A program made the translations under genes and the position numbers. A stretch of DNA of 64,000 nt from Craterostigma plantagineum (lineage: Eukaryota; Streptophyta; Magnoliopsida; Lamiales; Linderniaceae), in NCBI GenBank assembly GCA_027422505.1, contig JAPQWV010000337.1, positions 248,001-312,000 on the forward strand. The letters run 5' to 3'. Positions 11,601-20,940 of this stretch are shown piece after piece. Position 1 is the stretch's first letter, and each line of letters opens with the position of its first letter. The notes under the pieces were generated by a model that saw only the letters and a list, made by a program, of their open reading frames with translations, searched no databases and was not told where the DNA came from.

Positions 11601-14600
11601 AAGGCTGTGTTTTGGTCCCCCTCGGCCAGCCACCTAGTCTTAGCTTTCTGCCTCAAAAATTTTCATTTGCCCTGCTCAGGAATCCAAACTCCCTTCTGAT
11701 TTTCCCTTCTTTTTCCATCAGTTCAGTGTTCATGGGATCAGTTTGCAGTGCTGTTTGGCATTCATCCAGTTGCTGCCTAGTAATCTCTGTTTTGTTGGTA
11801 ATGTCTGCAAATAGTGACCTATTCAGGGCTTTCAGAGGTCCCCTGAGGCGGGTCAGATTGCAGCAGATACCCCTCATGGTCTTTCCCATGTCTGTATTCC
11901 AGTGGCCCTCCACTGTACTCAAAAAGGATGAAGCAAGGCTCCACATGTTGAAGTACTTGAACGGCCTTTGTGGCTTTTGCCTGTTCCCATTACTTTTCAG
12001 CAGGATTGGTGAGTGATCTGAGATTCCTTCATTCAAAAACTTTGTGCTGTGCTCAAAATATTTCGTCAGCCAATCCTCATTTGCGAAAGCCCAGTCAATT
12101 TTTGTCCATATCCTCTTTTCCGGGCATTGTTTGTTGCTCCATGTAAAAAAGTATCCAGTTGATCTTATGACTTCCAGCTGACACTGGTAGATACACTGAT
12201 TGAAGTCTTGGAATTCCTCAGCTGTTATCACAGCCCCCCCTCTTCTATCCTCAAAACCTCTAATATTGTTAAAGTCCCCCCACATCATCCAAGGCCCTCT
12301 GATCCCACTCCCAATCTGCTGTATGGATTCCCAGAGCCTCGCTCTCATATACTGTTCATTATGGCCATAGACCACCGTAAGAAAGGTAATACATTCCCCT
12401 CCTTTCAGAATCTTAAAATGCATCAATTGCGCAGATTTGGACAGTAGCTCCAGCTCAATGTCTCCCCTCCAAACTACTAAAATCCTACCATTTGGGTGCT
12501 CGATCAGATTGTGACAACAGTCCCATCCCCCAAATGCTTTATTCACCACTTCAGTCACATGCTTCTCTTTTATTTTGGTTTCAAGAAGGCAGAGTAAGTT
12601 TATTCCATATTTACAGCAGAAGAGGGCCACCTCTTTCTGCTTTGAAGGGCCATTAAAGCCCCTAACATTCCAAGATGCCCACCTATCCATGACCCATGTC
12701 ATGGGCCCTCTGCTTGGAAGAGTTGTTATCTTGTTCCAGCTGCTTCCTATCTGCCTCTTGTTGGACCAAGTCCGCCCATGATTTCCTTACACCTTTGTCT
12801 ATAGGTTGTGGCTGTTCCCCGTCACCTCTAGCAGTCTGCTTAGAGACTTGATCCCTCGCAGACACAGGTTCTGAGGTGCTTTTCTGCACAGGATGCCACT
12901 CCTTTTTCTCCCCCTTCCTACATATCGATTCCTCATGCCCATATCCCTTGCACTTATGGCACATTACAGGTTTCCATTCATATGTAATCTTCTGCTCCAG
13001 CAACTGCCCCTTCTCGTTCATAAACTGGATTGATTCCTTGAGAGGCTTATTGAGGTTAACCTCCACTAGCACTCTAGCATAATGGATACGCTCTTTTTTC
13101 CTGGTAATGTCATCCGTCATTATGGGTGTACCAATCAAACTAGCTAGCTTGCTCAGTGCCTTTGATCCCCAGTATTTCAGCTCAAGTTGAGGTAGTTGCA
13201 CCCAAATTGGGACACTATCCACACCTACTTTGCTCAATTGGGTATCCTCAGTCCAAGGGGCTAGTACCACCGGTTTCTTGTCGAAATGGAGGATTTCTGA
13301 TTGGAGAATTCTATCCCGAGCTTCCACGCTGCTAAACCTCGCCAGAAAGAGACCTTACCTTACTTGCCAAACGTTGGTCATGCCAAGTTTCCCCCATTTC
13401 CTGGTCAGAAAGCCTGCCATAACACCATAGGGTGGGTTAGCCCCAAGCACATAACATATGATTGCTGAGTTCCAGTGCTCAACCGCTTCTTCGATTTCAT
13501 CTTTCTCTATCACACCAATTTCTTGCCCGTCCGCAGACCTACGGGTCACATAGTCCAGTCGATTATCCTGATTTCTGAGCAGTTTCGCTCTGAAATCGAG
13601 CCAGGGGCTGCCTTCTAGGGTTTGCGCAGGTATCCGGGTAGCTGAACCTGCCAGCTTTGGCCATTCCACTTCCAAATCACCATCGGAGCCCTTGCCGATA
13701 GATGCCTGGCTTTTTTCCGATTTGTTCCCCAATGGAACAGTAGCTTTCGATTGTACAATAGATCTGTCTCGCTCAAGTGAACGAGCACTGCTGAGATTCG
13801 TGTTGCCCTCCGATTGCTTTGTGGTAGGGGGCGGCGGCGTCACCACCGTGACCGGCGTCGTCCTCTGTTTCGTCGGTTTTCTCTTTTTCGCCATAGCAGA
13901 AGAGAGAGAAAGTCCGACTCTACTTTATAAGTCTGTTACGATCCTAGTAAGCACTTTGTGAAAAAATTGTGTTCTTGCATTTACTATCCTAAATTACTTA
14001 TTTTCAAATTAATGTCGGTATAACATCACACCTTAAATTTGTTCTTATAATGCCACCCTCTATTATATATATATATATACATATATATACATATATATAT
14101 CTATATATATAAAAGCTATTAGCATCGTTTTTATATGATATCCTCATGGATACTAACTTGAATGATATATATGTAAGGCTAAGCTATTAATGTGCATCTA
14201 TTTTTTTCCTCATGCCTTCTGGTTGAAAAGCACAAACCATCATCTTTTGTATTATTATTTTTCTATATCTCTATATCTTTTTTTCTCTGGAAAAAATCAT
14301 GTGATAGTTCATAACTTCGCAATCGCATCTTGCACGAGAAAGTACTTGACTCAAATAATGTAAAGCAATCGGTTGTGTTGAATCACCTAAAAGCTTTATC
14401 TAACCTTAGATGTGGAATGTTCTTGTTATGGGTGGATGAGAACTCGTTGGTCCTAGATCTGATACCATGTTGAATATCAACTTCACCTAATAAAATTTAA
14501 GCTTGCAACTACCGTATTAAATTTTAATTTCATATACTTTATTTCCAGCCGTCTAATTCTAACACACGTTTGAGCCAAAACCTGTCATTTGAATGCATAC

Positions 14601-14797
14601 ATTTGATTGAAGATGTTCGAAGTTGTCATGCTCTTATCATTTTCAGGTCGCCGGAAACTTCGAAAGTGAGGAATAAGATGGTTTATGCTAGCTCGAAGGA
14701 TCGGTTTAAGAGGGAACTCGATGGGATTCAAGTTGATATGCAAGCCACTGATGCTAGCGAACTAAGCCTCGACATCATAAAGGAGCGCGCACTCTAA
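8621..14797 (+). CDS. ADF: actin-depolymerising factor (ADF/cofilin), three exons
   Basis: ADF/cofilin binds and severs actin filaments and speeds monomer turnover in the cytoplasm. Exon 1 is only the start codon (ATG 8621-8623, donor GTAATT), as in known plant ADF genes. Exon 2 is 8756-9015 (acceptor TTGCAG). Exon 3 is 14647-14797 (acceptor TTTTCAG) and ends in TAA. The splice falls inside a Trp codon (TG|G). The coding length is 414 nt, or 137 residues, the usual plant ADF length. Visible family signatures are N-terminal ANAASGM with the regulatory Ser at position 6, [29 protein letters not shown] and the actin-binding helix region [11 protein letters not shown]. All frames join without a break. 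Intron 2 (9016-14646) is 5,631 bp because it contains an antisense LINE. The start is the least certain part; ATG at 8401 with intron 8404-8755 is the alternative. Confidence 0.9.
9299..12702 (-). pseudogene. LINE ORF2: endonuclease and reverse transcriptase, one frameshift
   Basis: Translation starts at 12702 and overlaps the end of ORF1 by 20 bases. The N-terminal AP-type endonuclease shows WNVRGFN, ETKIKE, WGDFNNI and SDHSPIL, the metal-binding and catalytic blocks. The reverse transcriptase shows [37 protein letters not shown] and the catalytic FADD. The C-terminal part has a zf-RVT region ([18 protein letters not shown]). The frame breaks at about 11653: the minus strand has five T where six would keep the endonuclease and RT parts in one frame. 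It would nick target DNA and copy the LINE RNA in place. A single homopolymer change could also be an assembly error. Confidence 0.9.
12683..13894 (-). pseudogene. LINE ORF1: DUF4283-type RNA-binding protein with zinc knuckle, one break
   Basis: It starts at 13894 with a basic N-terminus. The middle resembles the DUF4283 domain found in plant LINE ORF1 ([23 protein letters not shown]). The C-terminal CCHC knuckle is [14 protein letters not shown]. The frame is lost at about 13355, where a TAA follows VWQVR, and continues in another frame from about 13350 (GLFLARFSS). ORF1 proteins coat LINE RNA. The second piece ends at 12683, overlapping ORF2. Confidence 0.85.
14062..14110. repeat. AT microsatellite in ADF intron 2
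   Basis: Alternating TA runs interrupted by ACATATATAC units, between the 5' end of the LINE and exon 3 of ADF. Confidence 0.8.
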
Positions 14798-15059
14798 ATT
14801 CTATTACGATTTTATTTGTTCGATCTCTTCCTCGACTTCCATTTTCTGTCACGGAAAGATGAGAGCTTAAATATTTATTTTCCATGTGATCTGTTGGTTT
14901 TATGAAGTGATTATTTGATTCTTAAATGTATTGATACTATGTTGTACTTCATGTGATGAAATGTTCTTACACTATGAATCGGTATTTCTTTGATTACATG
15001 GTGAGAAACAGAAGAGAAAACAAACTCATGCAAGATTAGGGCTAAGACATGGATATATG
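14798..15059 (+). other. ADF 3' untranslated region and downstream
   Basis: AT-rich sequence directly behind the ADF stop codon. No strict AATAAA signal is visible before the hAT-like insertion at 15060; an AATAAAG at about 16912, behind both insertions, could once have belonged to this gene. That link is inference. Confidence 0.4.
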
Positions 15060-15900
15060 TAGGGTGTGCCTGGTGCGGTTTTTGGCGGTTTTCGGCCAAT
15101 TCCGCACCAAACCACTATATGCGGTTTTTTGAAAAACAATTCTCAAACCGCGGTTTTGAAAAGTAAAACCACACGTACGGTTTCGAGCGGTTTGGTGCGG
15201 TTTTTAACCGAACAAAGAAGATACTTATATTTTATCGAATGAAAAAATAGTTTTTAAAAGCGTTAAGCGCAGATGAGACATCGTCTTGCCTCAAAAACAA
15301 AGCGCAAGTCGAGGTATTTGCCTCATATATCGAAGCGTCACCATTGTCCAAAAAAATTAGTATCGTTATCTTATTTTATGTTAGACTTTACTTATATTAG
15401 GGGCCAATTTTTTTATTTTCATATATTGGTTTAGCTTTGTGGTCCGATTGGAAGCTCAAAATATAAATAGTAGGTCAATGTGTTATTAAATGTTCGAGTC
15501 GTATATATTTTAACCCTACATGTTCCGCCGTTTGTTCTTACAGAAACATGTTTAACATAAAAAATAAAATAAGTATGTTAGTAATGATATAACTTTCATA
15601 TGATCAATAAAATTAGCATATAATTAAAAGACTTATTAGTAAAGAAGACTAATTAAACTAAAAAATAAATTTCACATATGACTAATGCACGATTACCATA
15701 AAGAAAATTAGATATAATTAGTAAAAAAACTAGAAAACTATGCGGTTCAGTGCGGTGCGGTTTGTACCAAAAATTCACACCGCGCCATTATTACGGTGCG
15801 GTTTTGTAAATAAAATTAAACCGTGGTTTTGGCGGTTAATTGTGTTACGGTGCGTTGTGGTGCAGTTCAGGCGGTTTTCGAAAACAATGGCACACCCCTA
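15060..15900. mobile_element. hAT-like non-autonomous element rich in GCGGTTTT units
   Basis: The sequence begins TAGGGTGTGCC and ends GGCACACCCCTA, an inverted terminal pair. Both ends are filled with repeats of the type GTGCGGTTTTTGGCGG and their complements, while the centre is AT-rich and non-coding. I found no clear 8-bp target duplication; the right flank was changed by the next element, whose own duplication overlaps this terminus. Similar GCGGTTT-rich short elements are common in plant genomes. Confidence 0.7.
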
Positions 15901-15904
15901 TGAT

Positions 15905-16791
15905 TAGGGGTGGTTCGGTACGGTATATCGTACCAAAACTGTGATACCGTATACCGTACCGAAATTTCGGTATCCAAAAAAATCATACCAATACCATACC
16001 AAAATTTCGGTATACCTTAAATTTCGATACGGTATCATAGCAAAATTTCGGTATGGTATCGGTATCATACCTTCTATACCATTCATACGGAGGGGTTTTT
16101 ACCATGCATGTCTCGTGACTCGTTAATTCGTTGTTTTGGAATTTTTAATCAATTCAAACTCCTTAGGCCCCAATAAGATAGATTATAATACCAAATTTTT
16201 CAAAATAAAAAGATTTTTTAACCTTAAATAATTTACATATTTTAGTTAGTCTCCTTAGTAAGACAAAAAACTTTACATAACCACAAAATACAACTTTATA
16301 TACAGATTAATTAAAACGAAGCGGCTATATTTAAACAATTAGTGAAGATTAACAAAAAGTAATTGCATTGCATCTTCATGCTTTCAAAAATCATGAAAAA
16401 AAAACATTAAAAAGGCAAAAATTAAACGTTACTTGAGTTACATAAGTAAAATATGGTGGGCCTAATATTAGAAAGTTGTGTATAAGTGTATAATTTATGG
16501 GCTAAATAAGTTTATGAAGATCCTTAATTTTTCATTTTATATTTTTTGAAATAATATAATATATATAAGTGTGTATATATATAATATATATTAAAAATTT
16601 TAGAATTTCGGTATTCGGTATAAACGGTATACCTAATTTTAAAAACTTTCATACCATTACCGTACCGAAAATTTTCGGTACGTATCATACCTTACCAAAA
16701 ACTTCGGTATACCAAAATTTTCGATATTTTCGATACGATTCGATACGATAAGGACGGTATTTCGGTATTTCAGTATTTTTCCCTAGCCCTA
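15905..16791. mobile_element. hAT-like non-autonomous element rich in TTCGGTATACC units, 8-bp target duplication
   Basis: It begins TAGGGGTGG and ends AGCCCTA. CCTATGAT is present on both sides (15897-15904 and 16792-16799), an exact 8-bp target duplication. Both halves carry many ACGGTAT / TTCGGTAT repeats in inverted orientation. It has no coding capacity; the frames across it are repeat-derived. It landed at the right terminus of the preceding element. Confidence 0.82.
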
Positions 16792-16799
16792 CCTATGAT

Positions 16800-17080
16800 T
16801 AGCTTAATCGCACATATGGAAACATTTGTCTTCAAATCTCAGGGACATGGGCATTTTGTCTAAATGTGAACTGTTTGTTTTGTAAATGATTGTTACTATT
16901 ACTGAACTTGAATAAAGAACATGATTTTTACTTGGTAAATTCAGTCGTCGATTTTTTTTTCTAGGAATTTTCCGCGGGAATGATGTGAACTAGGCATCGT
17001 CGACTTTAAAGTTCCATCATGAATTATTAGACAGGAAACCACTCGAATAATTTTTTATCAAAAAAATTAATCCAAAAATA
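16800..17080. other. non-coding spacer
   Basis: AT-rich. It holds an AATAAAG motif near 16912 and nothing else that I recognise. Confidence 0.45.
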
Positions 17081-17362
17081 CACTACAAAAAAAGTCATTT
17101 TTATGTGACGATTTTTTCCCTCACAAAAGAGTAAATTTTGCGTCACATAAGTTTAATGTGAGGAAAAATTTTCGTCACCGGGTCGTCACCGAAGGCCCAT
17201 GGCATAAGATCAAATCGCGCCTAATGTGACGATATTTTATTTCCTCACATTTGGCATATGTGAGGAATGCAATTTCCTCACATAAAATTCTTTTTGTTAC
17301 GAAATCTTTCTCACAATAGATGTACTATGTTGTCTCATATTTTGAACTTCCTCACAAAACAT

Positions 17363-17617
17363 GTTTGGTTGATGGGTTTAGGTATTTTAAACCTGGATTT
17401 AAGATATATTCAAGTGTTTGGTTCGTAGTTATATTTAAACCATGGGTTAATATAATTCAGCTCTAAACCGATACTTATGGGTTTAAATAAACCACACCCC
17501 CTCTGATGTGTTTATCTTAATCCACTAACAAACACAATTTTATTTTATACCCATTAATCAGTTTTATATAAACCTAACTAATTTAAATCCTCCTAAATAT
17601 AAACCTACTAACCAAAC
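17363..17617. mobile_element. short inverted-repeat element (MITE) nested in the CACTA-like element
   Basis: It begins GTTTGGTTGATGGGTTTA and ends TAAACCTACTAACCAAAC, an imperfect terminal inverted repeat of about 18 bp around AT-rich non-coding DNA. No target duplication is clear, so the family is left open. Confidence 0.55.
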
Positions 17618-17956
17618 GAGCAATGCAACAAAAAATTCGTCACTTTAAATATATTTTTCCTCACAATTACCATGATATATACTACAGAAATATGCCTCAC
17701 ATTAAAATAATTTTCCTCAAAATTACTACTATATATACTACGAAAATATTCTTCGCGTTATACATATTTTTCCTCATAATTACCATGATTTATAATACGG
17801 AAATATTCCTCACATTAAAAGTAGTTTTCCGAATTCACAAACTTTATGTCAACCATAATACAATAATATATATGGAGTCGTACTTAATACAAGGCCAACA
17901 CAACAGAAGCACATTCCTGCGAGACGTTCACAAAAAGTAAGAAAAAGTGTTATAAT

Positions 17957-18480
17957 TCAGCAAAGCAGAGGCCTCTCATAGGTTGGAGGCAAAGAAGGGC
18001 AGTTCTCATTCATGTTGCTGTATGGCTCCAAAGTGTTGTAATATGGCAACTCCATCTTATAGTCGCCCAAGATCTGGCAAAATGGGAGCTCATTTTCAGC
18101 ATCATTACACCACTTGGGCAATATCGTCGTGTTATTCTCAAAAACCTTAAGCATGTATGCATCCCTTATCTGCAAGTAGAAGCACTTAATTACATTTATA
18201 TGGGATGTGATGAAAAATTCCACCGAATAGTCAAATAGATGGGTATCTTTAGGATGAGCGAACAAATCGATAGGTGCTTACGGTGAATTCAGTTACTTGG
18301 ATTGAGTTGGGATGGGACCAAATACTCCGGCGGCTTTCTACATTGCGGGATAAAGGCAACGCATGTAGTAGACTTACCGTCAATGTAGTGCCATTCGTCT
18401 TGTTCGGGGATTGTGAGTAACTGTTCGAACGCTATGCCTTGTCTTTCAGTCTCAGCTAAGATTTCATGCAAGCCAAGATC
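17957..18480 (-). pseudogene. captured fragments of an unidentified plant gene
   Basis: Two exon-like pieces lie on the minus strand. The upstream piece (about 18480-18300) reads HEILAETERQGIAFEQLL ... WHYIDGKSTTCVAF and then loses its frame in a degraded stretch. The downstream piece (18265-17957) has IRDAYMLKVFENN, WCNDAENELPFCQILGDY, MELPYYNTLEPYSNMNENCP and ends PPTYERPLLC. The composition is that of a conserved plant protein, with several aromatic residues and Cys, but I cannot name it. Splice-like borders around the pieces suggest genomic DNA was copied, introns included. Confidence 0.55.
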
Positions 18481-19143
18481 CTGTTCGAAAACGAGATGTC
18501 AGGGCTTCATTCCACATGTTTACAGCGTACGCTGGCTGCATCCTAGTCCACATAGACATGACAGAGATGACCTGCACAAAGTTTGACTATAAAAACCGAC
18601 GATAAAGATGCAACTCTACAAGTTTGTATGCACACTATCGAGAAGATTTAGAGTGATGATAGCAAGGATTGTATGACATATACATAATCTCATTGCTGTC
18701 TGGCTAAAAAGGAAAAAAAACGAATATTTCATTCCTTTTAGCAACCATGTTTTCCTAGCAAACAATCGATAAAGCATGTTAATAAAGTACCATAAATATA
18801 TTCAATAATCAAGGGAGTTTCAGTGGCTTACATGAATAGACTTAGCAGTATCATTAACAAAGAAGCATTTATTAGTATCATTATTGGCATGTGAAAAGTT
18901 CGAATATCTTTTCTTTAATCGACTGATCCTGCCTGGTCTAGATGACATCTGAAAACATCAACAACAAAATTATGAGACACTAAATCAATGTACGTTTTTG
19001 GAGTTTGCGATGTGAATCGATGTCCACAAATCTAAAAACAGAACTCAAATAAAAGAATTAAGAGCTCCGTACCTAAAAGGAGAGCTACGCCTCAATAAGA
19101 TAAACAAGCCAAAAACCGACCTACTGAAGCTAAAATCACACAC

Positions 19144-19440
19144 TTACACTCGAAACGCAGCAGAAATCGAAGAAGGGAGAAATAGGCGTTCATCAGTGCT
19201 CGCCTGGTAACAAGTGACGGTCTGAAAACACCTCAATTCCTGGGTGAAATCGGGCAACCCTATCGTATGATGCAAGATTCGATTCGTTCCGTAATCGTTC
19301 GAATTAGGTCCGCCGACGATACAAATCACCGGCAGATTCTCGCTGTACGCGCCGGGGATTGCGTTGATCACGCTCAATCCGCCTACAGTGAACGTCACGA
19401 CGCACGGTGAAGACGTCCGTGACGCCGATCTGAACGAGGG
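19144..19440 (-). pseudogene. captured pyruvate decarboxylase fragment with internal deletion
   Basis: Read from 19440 downwards, LVQIGVTDVFTV (start of the thiamine-diphosphate binding N-domain of plant pyruvate decarboxylase) is joined almost directly to VTFTVGGLSVINAI. GAYSENLPVICIVGGPNSND, YGTNRILHHTIGLPDF and ELRCFQTVTCYQ follow, all typical of the enzyme. About fifty residues that normally separate the first two blocks are missing. After CYQ the reading leaves the family. The source enzyme converts pyruvate to acetaldehyde in fermentation; this piece cannot. It lies between GTGAGGAAA subterminal repeats, so capture by the element is the simplest explanation. Confidence 0.85.
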
Positions 19441-19830
19441 CTTATAATGAGGAGGGCTTATTTTATTCAGCGAGTTCTCTCGGCAATTTTCCTTTCTTCC
19501 ACAACTTAATGATTGTGAGAATATTATTATAATTTACTAATTTAACACTAAAAATTTTCATTTTATGTGAGGATTTTTTTGTCACATGAAATTTGTCTAT
19601 TATTAGGAAATTATTAGTTTTACGTGAGGATTTTACAACATGTGATATGACAACATTTCATCACATTATATTTTAGCTTTCGTGAGGAAATGTAGCAATA
19701 TTATATGACAAAATTAATTTTCCTCACATATGATATATTCACTTGTGAGGAAAAAACTTTCATCACGTTATATAATAAGTATTGTGAGGAAAAATTATTT
19801 CCTCACTGTTATAAAATATTTATATTATAT

Positions 19831-20589
19831 GTATAAAACGACGCATAATATCAACACATAGAAATAATGAATAATATACTTTATAATATAATGTTCTTTT
19901 ACAACTAATATTCAATACATCAACATTACAAAGACGATTTATAAGCAATTTCAATGTACTATTTCACCTAATTTGTACCAGTGTTTTAAATAGCGTAGTG
20001 TAGCGCGGCGTAGCGCGAAATAGCGTAATTTTGCAGAAAAACGCGTTAAAGCGTAAAAAATATAGCGTTTTGTCCTTAATAGCGCGAATATTTTGAGAAA
20101 TAGCGTAAATAGCGTGCCAAATTGCACATATAGCCTGCTACAATATTTTATGTTATTTTTTTATTTTTTGCTGTGGGCTTATATAAACTTTAAAATATAT
20201 TATTCATATATATATATATATTGAATTTTTTATTTTAATCAATTAATTGTACCGTATGTTTTATTTCATTAAATTTCTTGAGAAAATATTTATTATTTAG
20301 TCTCATAACTACAACAATGACATAAAAAATAACCAAACGTAGCATATTTATATTTATTATATATTATATATTATTTATTACATTATATTATTTATTACCC
20401 GAAATACTCACGCAATGCGCTACGCTATTTACGCTACGTGCTACTGGCACTAAAACGCGACATACTGCGCTATACGCTTTTAAAACATTGATTTGTACAC
20501 AAATAAATATGTGGACATCCACATAATAAATTTTATTATTCATAATACTCCCCCTTGGATGTCCACTAAAGAATATGCCTCATTAAAAC
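19831..20589 (-). repeat. left part of an LTR of an older Copia element, split by a younger insertion
   Basis: The stretch before 20589 (CTCCCCCTTGGATGTCCAC ... CATTAAAAC) continues logically at 34166 (CCTTATTAGGAAAA ... GAGTGCAACA). The 13.6-kb Copia element was inserted between the two parts. The left boundary is uncertain; a TG at about 19826-19831, directly behind the CACTA-like repeats, is a candidate. A hAT-type MITE (19979-20490) interrupts it. Confidence 0.45.
19979..20490. mobile_element. hAT-type MITE, 512 bp, with perfect 8-bp target duplication
   Basis: It begins CAGTGTTTTAAATAGCGTA and ends TACGCTTTTAAAACATTG, imperfect terminal inverted repeats. It is flanked by ATTTGTAC at 19971-19978 and 20491-20498. 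Both ends contain many TAGCG / CGCTA units. The centre is AT-rich and non-coding. Confidence 0.88.
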
Positions 20590-20882
20590 TGTTGGTCCCG
20601 AATGCACCAAACAAGGATCAAAGAGGCTTTAATGGAATGAAAGGGAGTATTCTCACCTTTGAGTGTGTGTGTTGTGTGAAAAATTTGGATAAGCCTTTGA
20701 TCTTTGATTACTTTCAAAAGTGAGTTGGTAATACCTTATATACCACATTAACCCTAGGTATATTAAGGCCCAATCACTAAATATTAAATAATTACAATCT
20801 AGTCTAAAGCCCAAGCTAAAGATAATTACAAAATTAATCCCAAGACTTAAACTATTGACACAATCAATTAAATATCCTAACA
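20590..20882 (-). repeat. 3' LTR of the 13.6-kb Copia element
   Basis: Direct copy of 33875-34165. The polypurine tract (minus strand CAAAGGGGGAGAC, 20883-20895) abuts it and shows that the element reads on the minus strand. Confidence 0.95.
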
Positions 20883-20895
20883 GTCTCCCCCTTTG
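20883..20895 (-). other. polypurine tract of the 13.6-kb Copia element
   Basis: On the minus strand CAAAGGGGGAGAC lies directly before the 3' LTR. It is the expected primer for plus-strand DNA synthesis. Confidence 0.85.
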
Positions 20896-20940
20896 TGTCA
20901 ATTGTTGGGAGTCTTGGATCTTGAGCGTAGCGGTGGTGGT

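Larger units (their letters stand above)
9215..13960 (-). mobile_element. L1-type LINE inserted antisense in ADF intron 2
   Basis: On the minus strand the element runs from about 13960 (5' end not sharply defined) to a T11 tract on the + strand at 9215-9225, which is its poly(A) tail. It encodes ORF1 with a CCHC knuckle, then ORF2 with endonuclease, reverse transcriptase and a C-terminal zinc region, the order of plant L1-clade LINEs. The near full length and only one clear frame break in each ORF suggest a fairly recent insertion. I could not see a convincing target site duplication. Confidence 0.9.
17081..19830. mobile_element. CACTA-like element carrying captured host-gene fragments (right end not found)
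   Basis: The left end reads CACTACAAAAAAAG, the typical terminus of plant CACTA elements. Both flanks of the interior (17100-17345 with 17640-17830, and 19550-19805) are packed with GTGAGGAAA / TTCCTCAC repeats in both orientations, like CACTA subterminal repeats. Between them, on the minus strand, lie pieces of at least two plant genes and no transposase. The expected right terminus (TTTTGTAGTG) is not visible, so the right boundary is only the end of the repeats; an older LTR element may have cut it off. It is therefore a non-autonomous gene-capturing element or its remnant. Confidence 0.7.

Noticed and set aside
9729..13961. Plus-strand frames inside ADF intron 2
   Set aside because: They are antisense shadows of the LINE ORFs; none resembles a known family and the minus strand explains the openness.
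9215..14000. Target site duplication of the LINE
   Set aside because: The flanks near 9200-9214 and 13900-14040 show only short chance matches (such as GTTA.ACGA); nothing exact and long enough.
15904..16751. Short Tyr/Ile-rich ORFs near 16 kb
   Set aside because: They come from GGTAT/ATACC repeats of a non-autonomous element, in both orientations.
17957..19440. A functional pyruvate decarboxylase gene
   Set aside because: Only the N-terminal part is present, with an internal deletion and unrelated sequence after CYQ; no catalytic C-domain was found.
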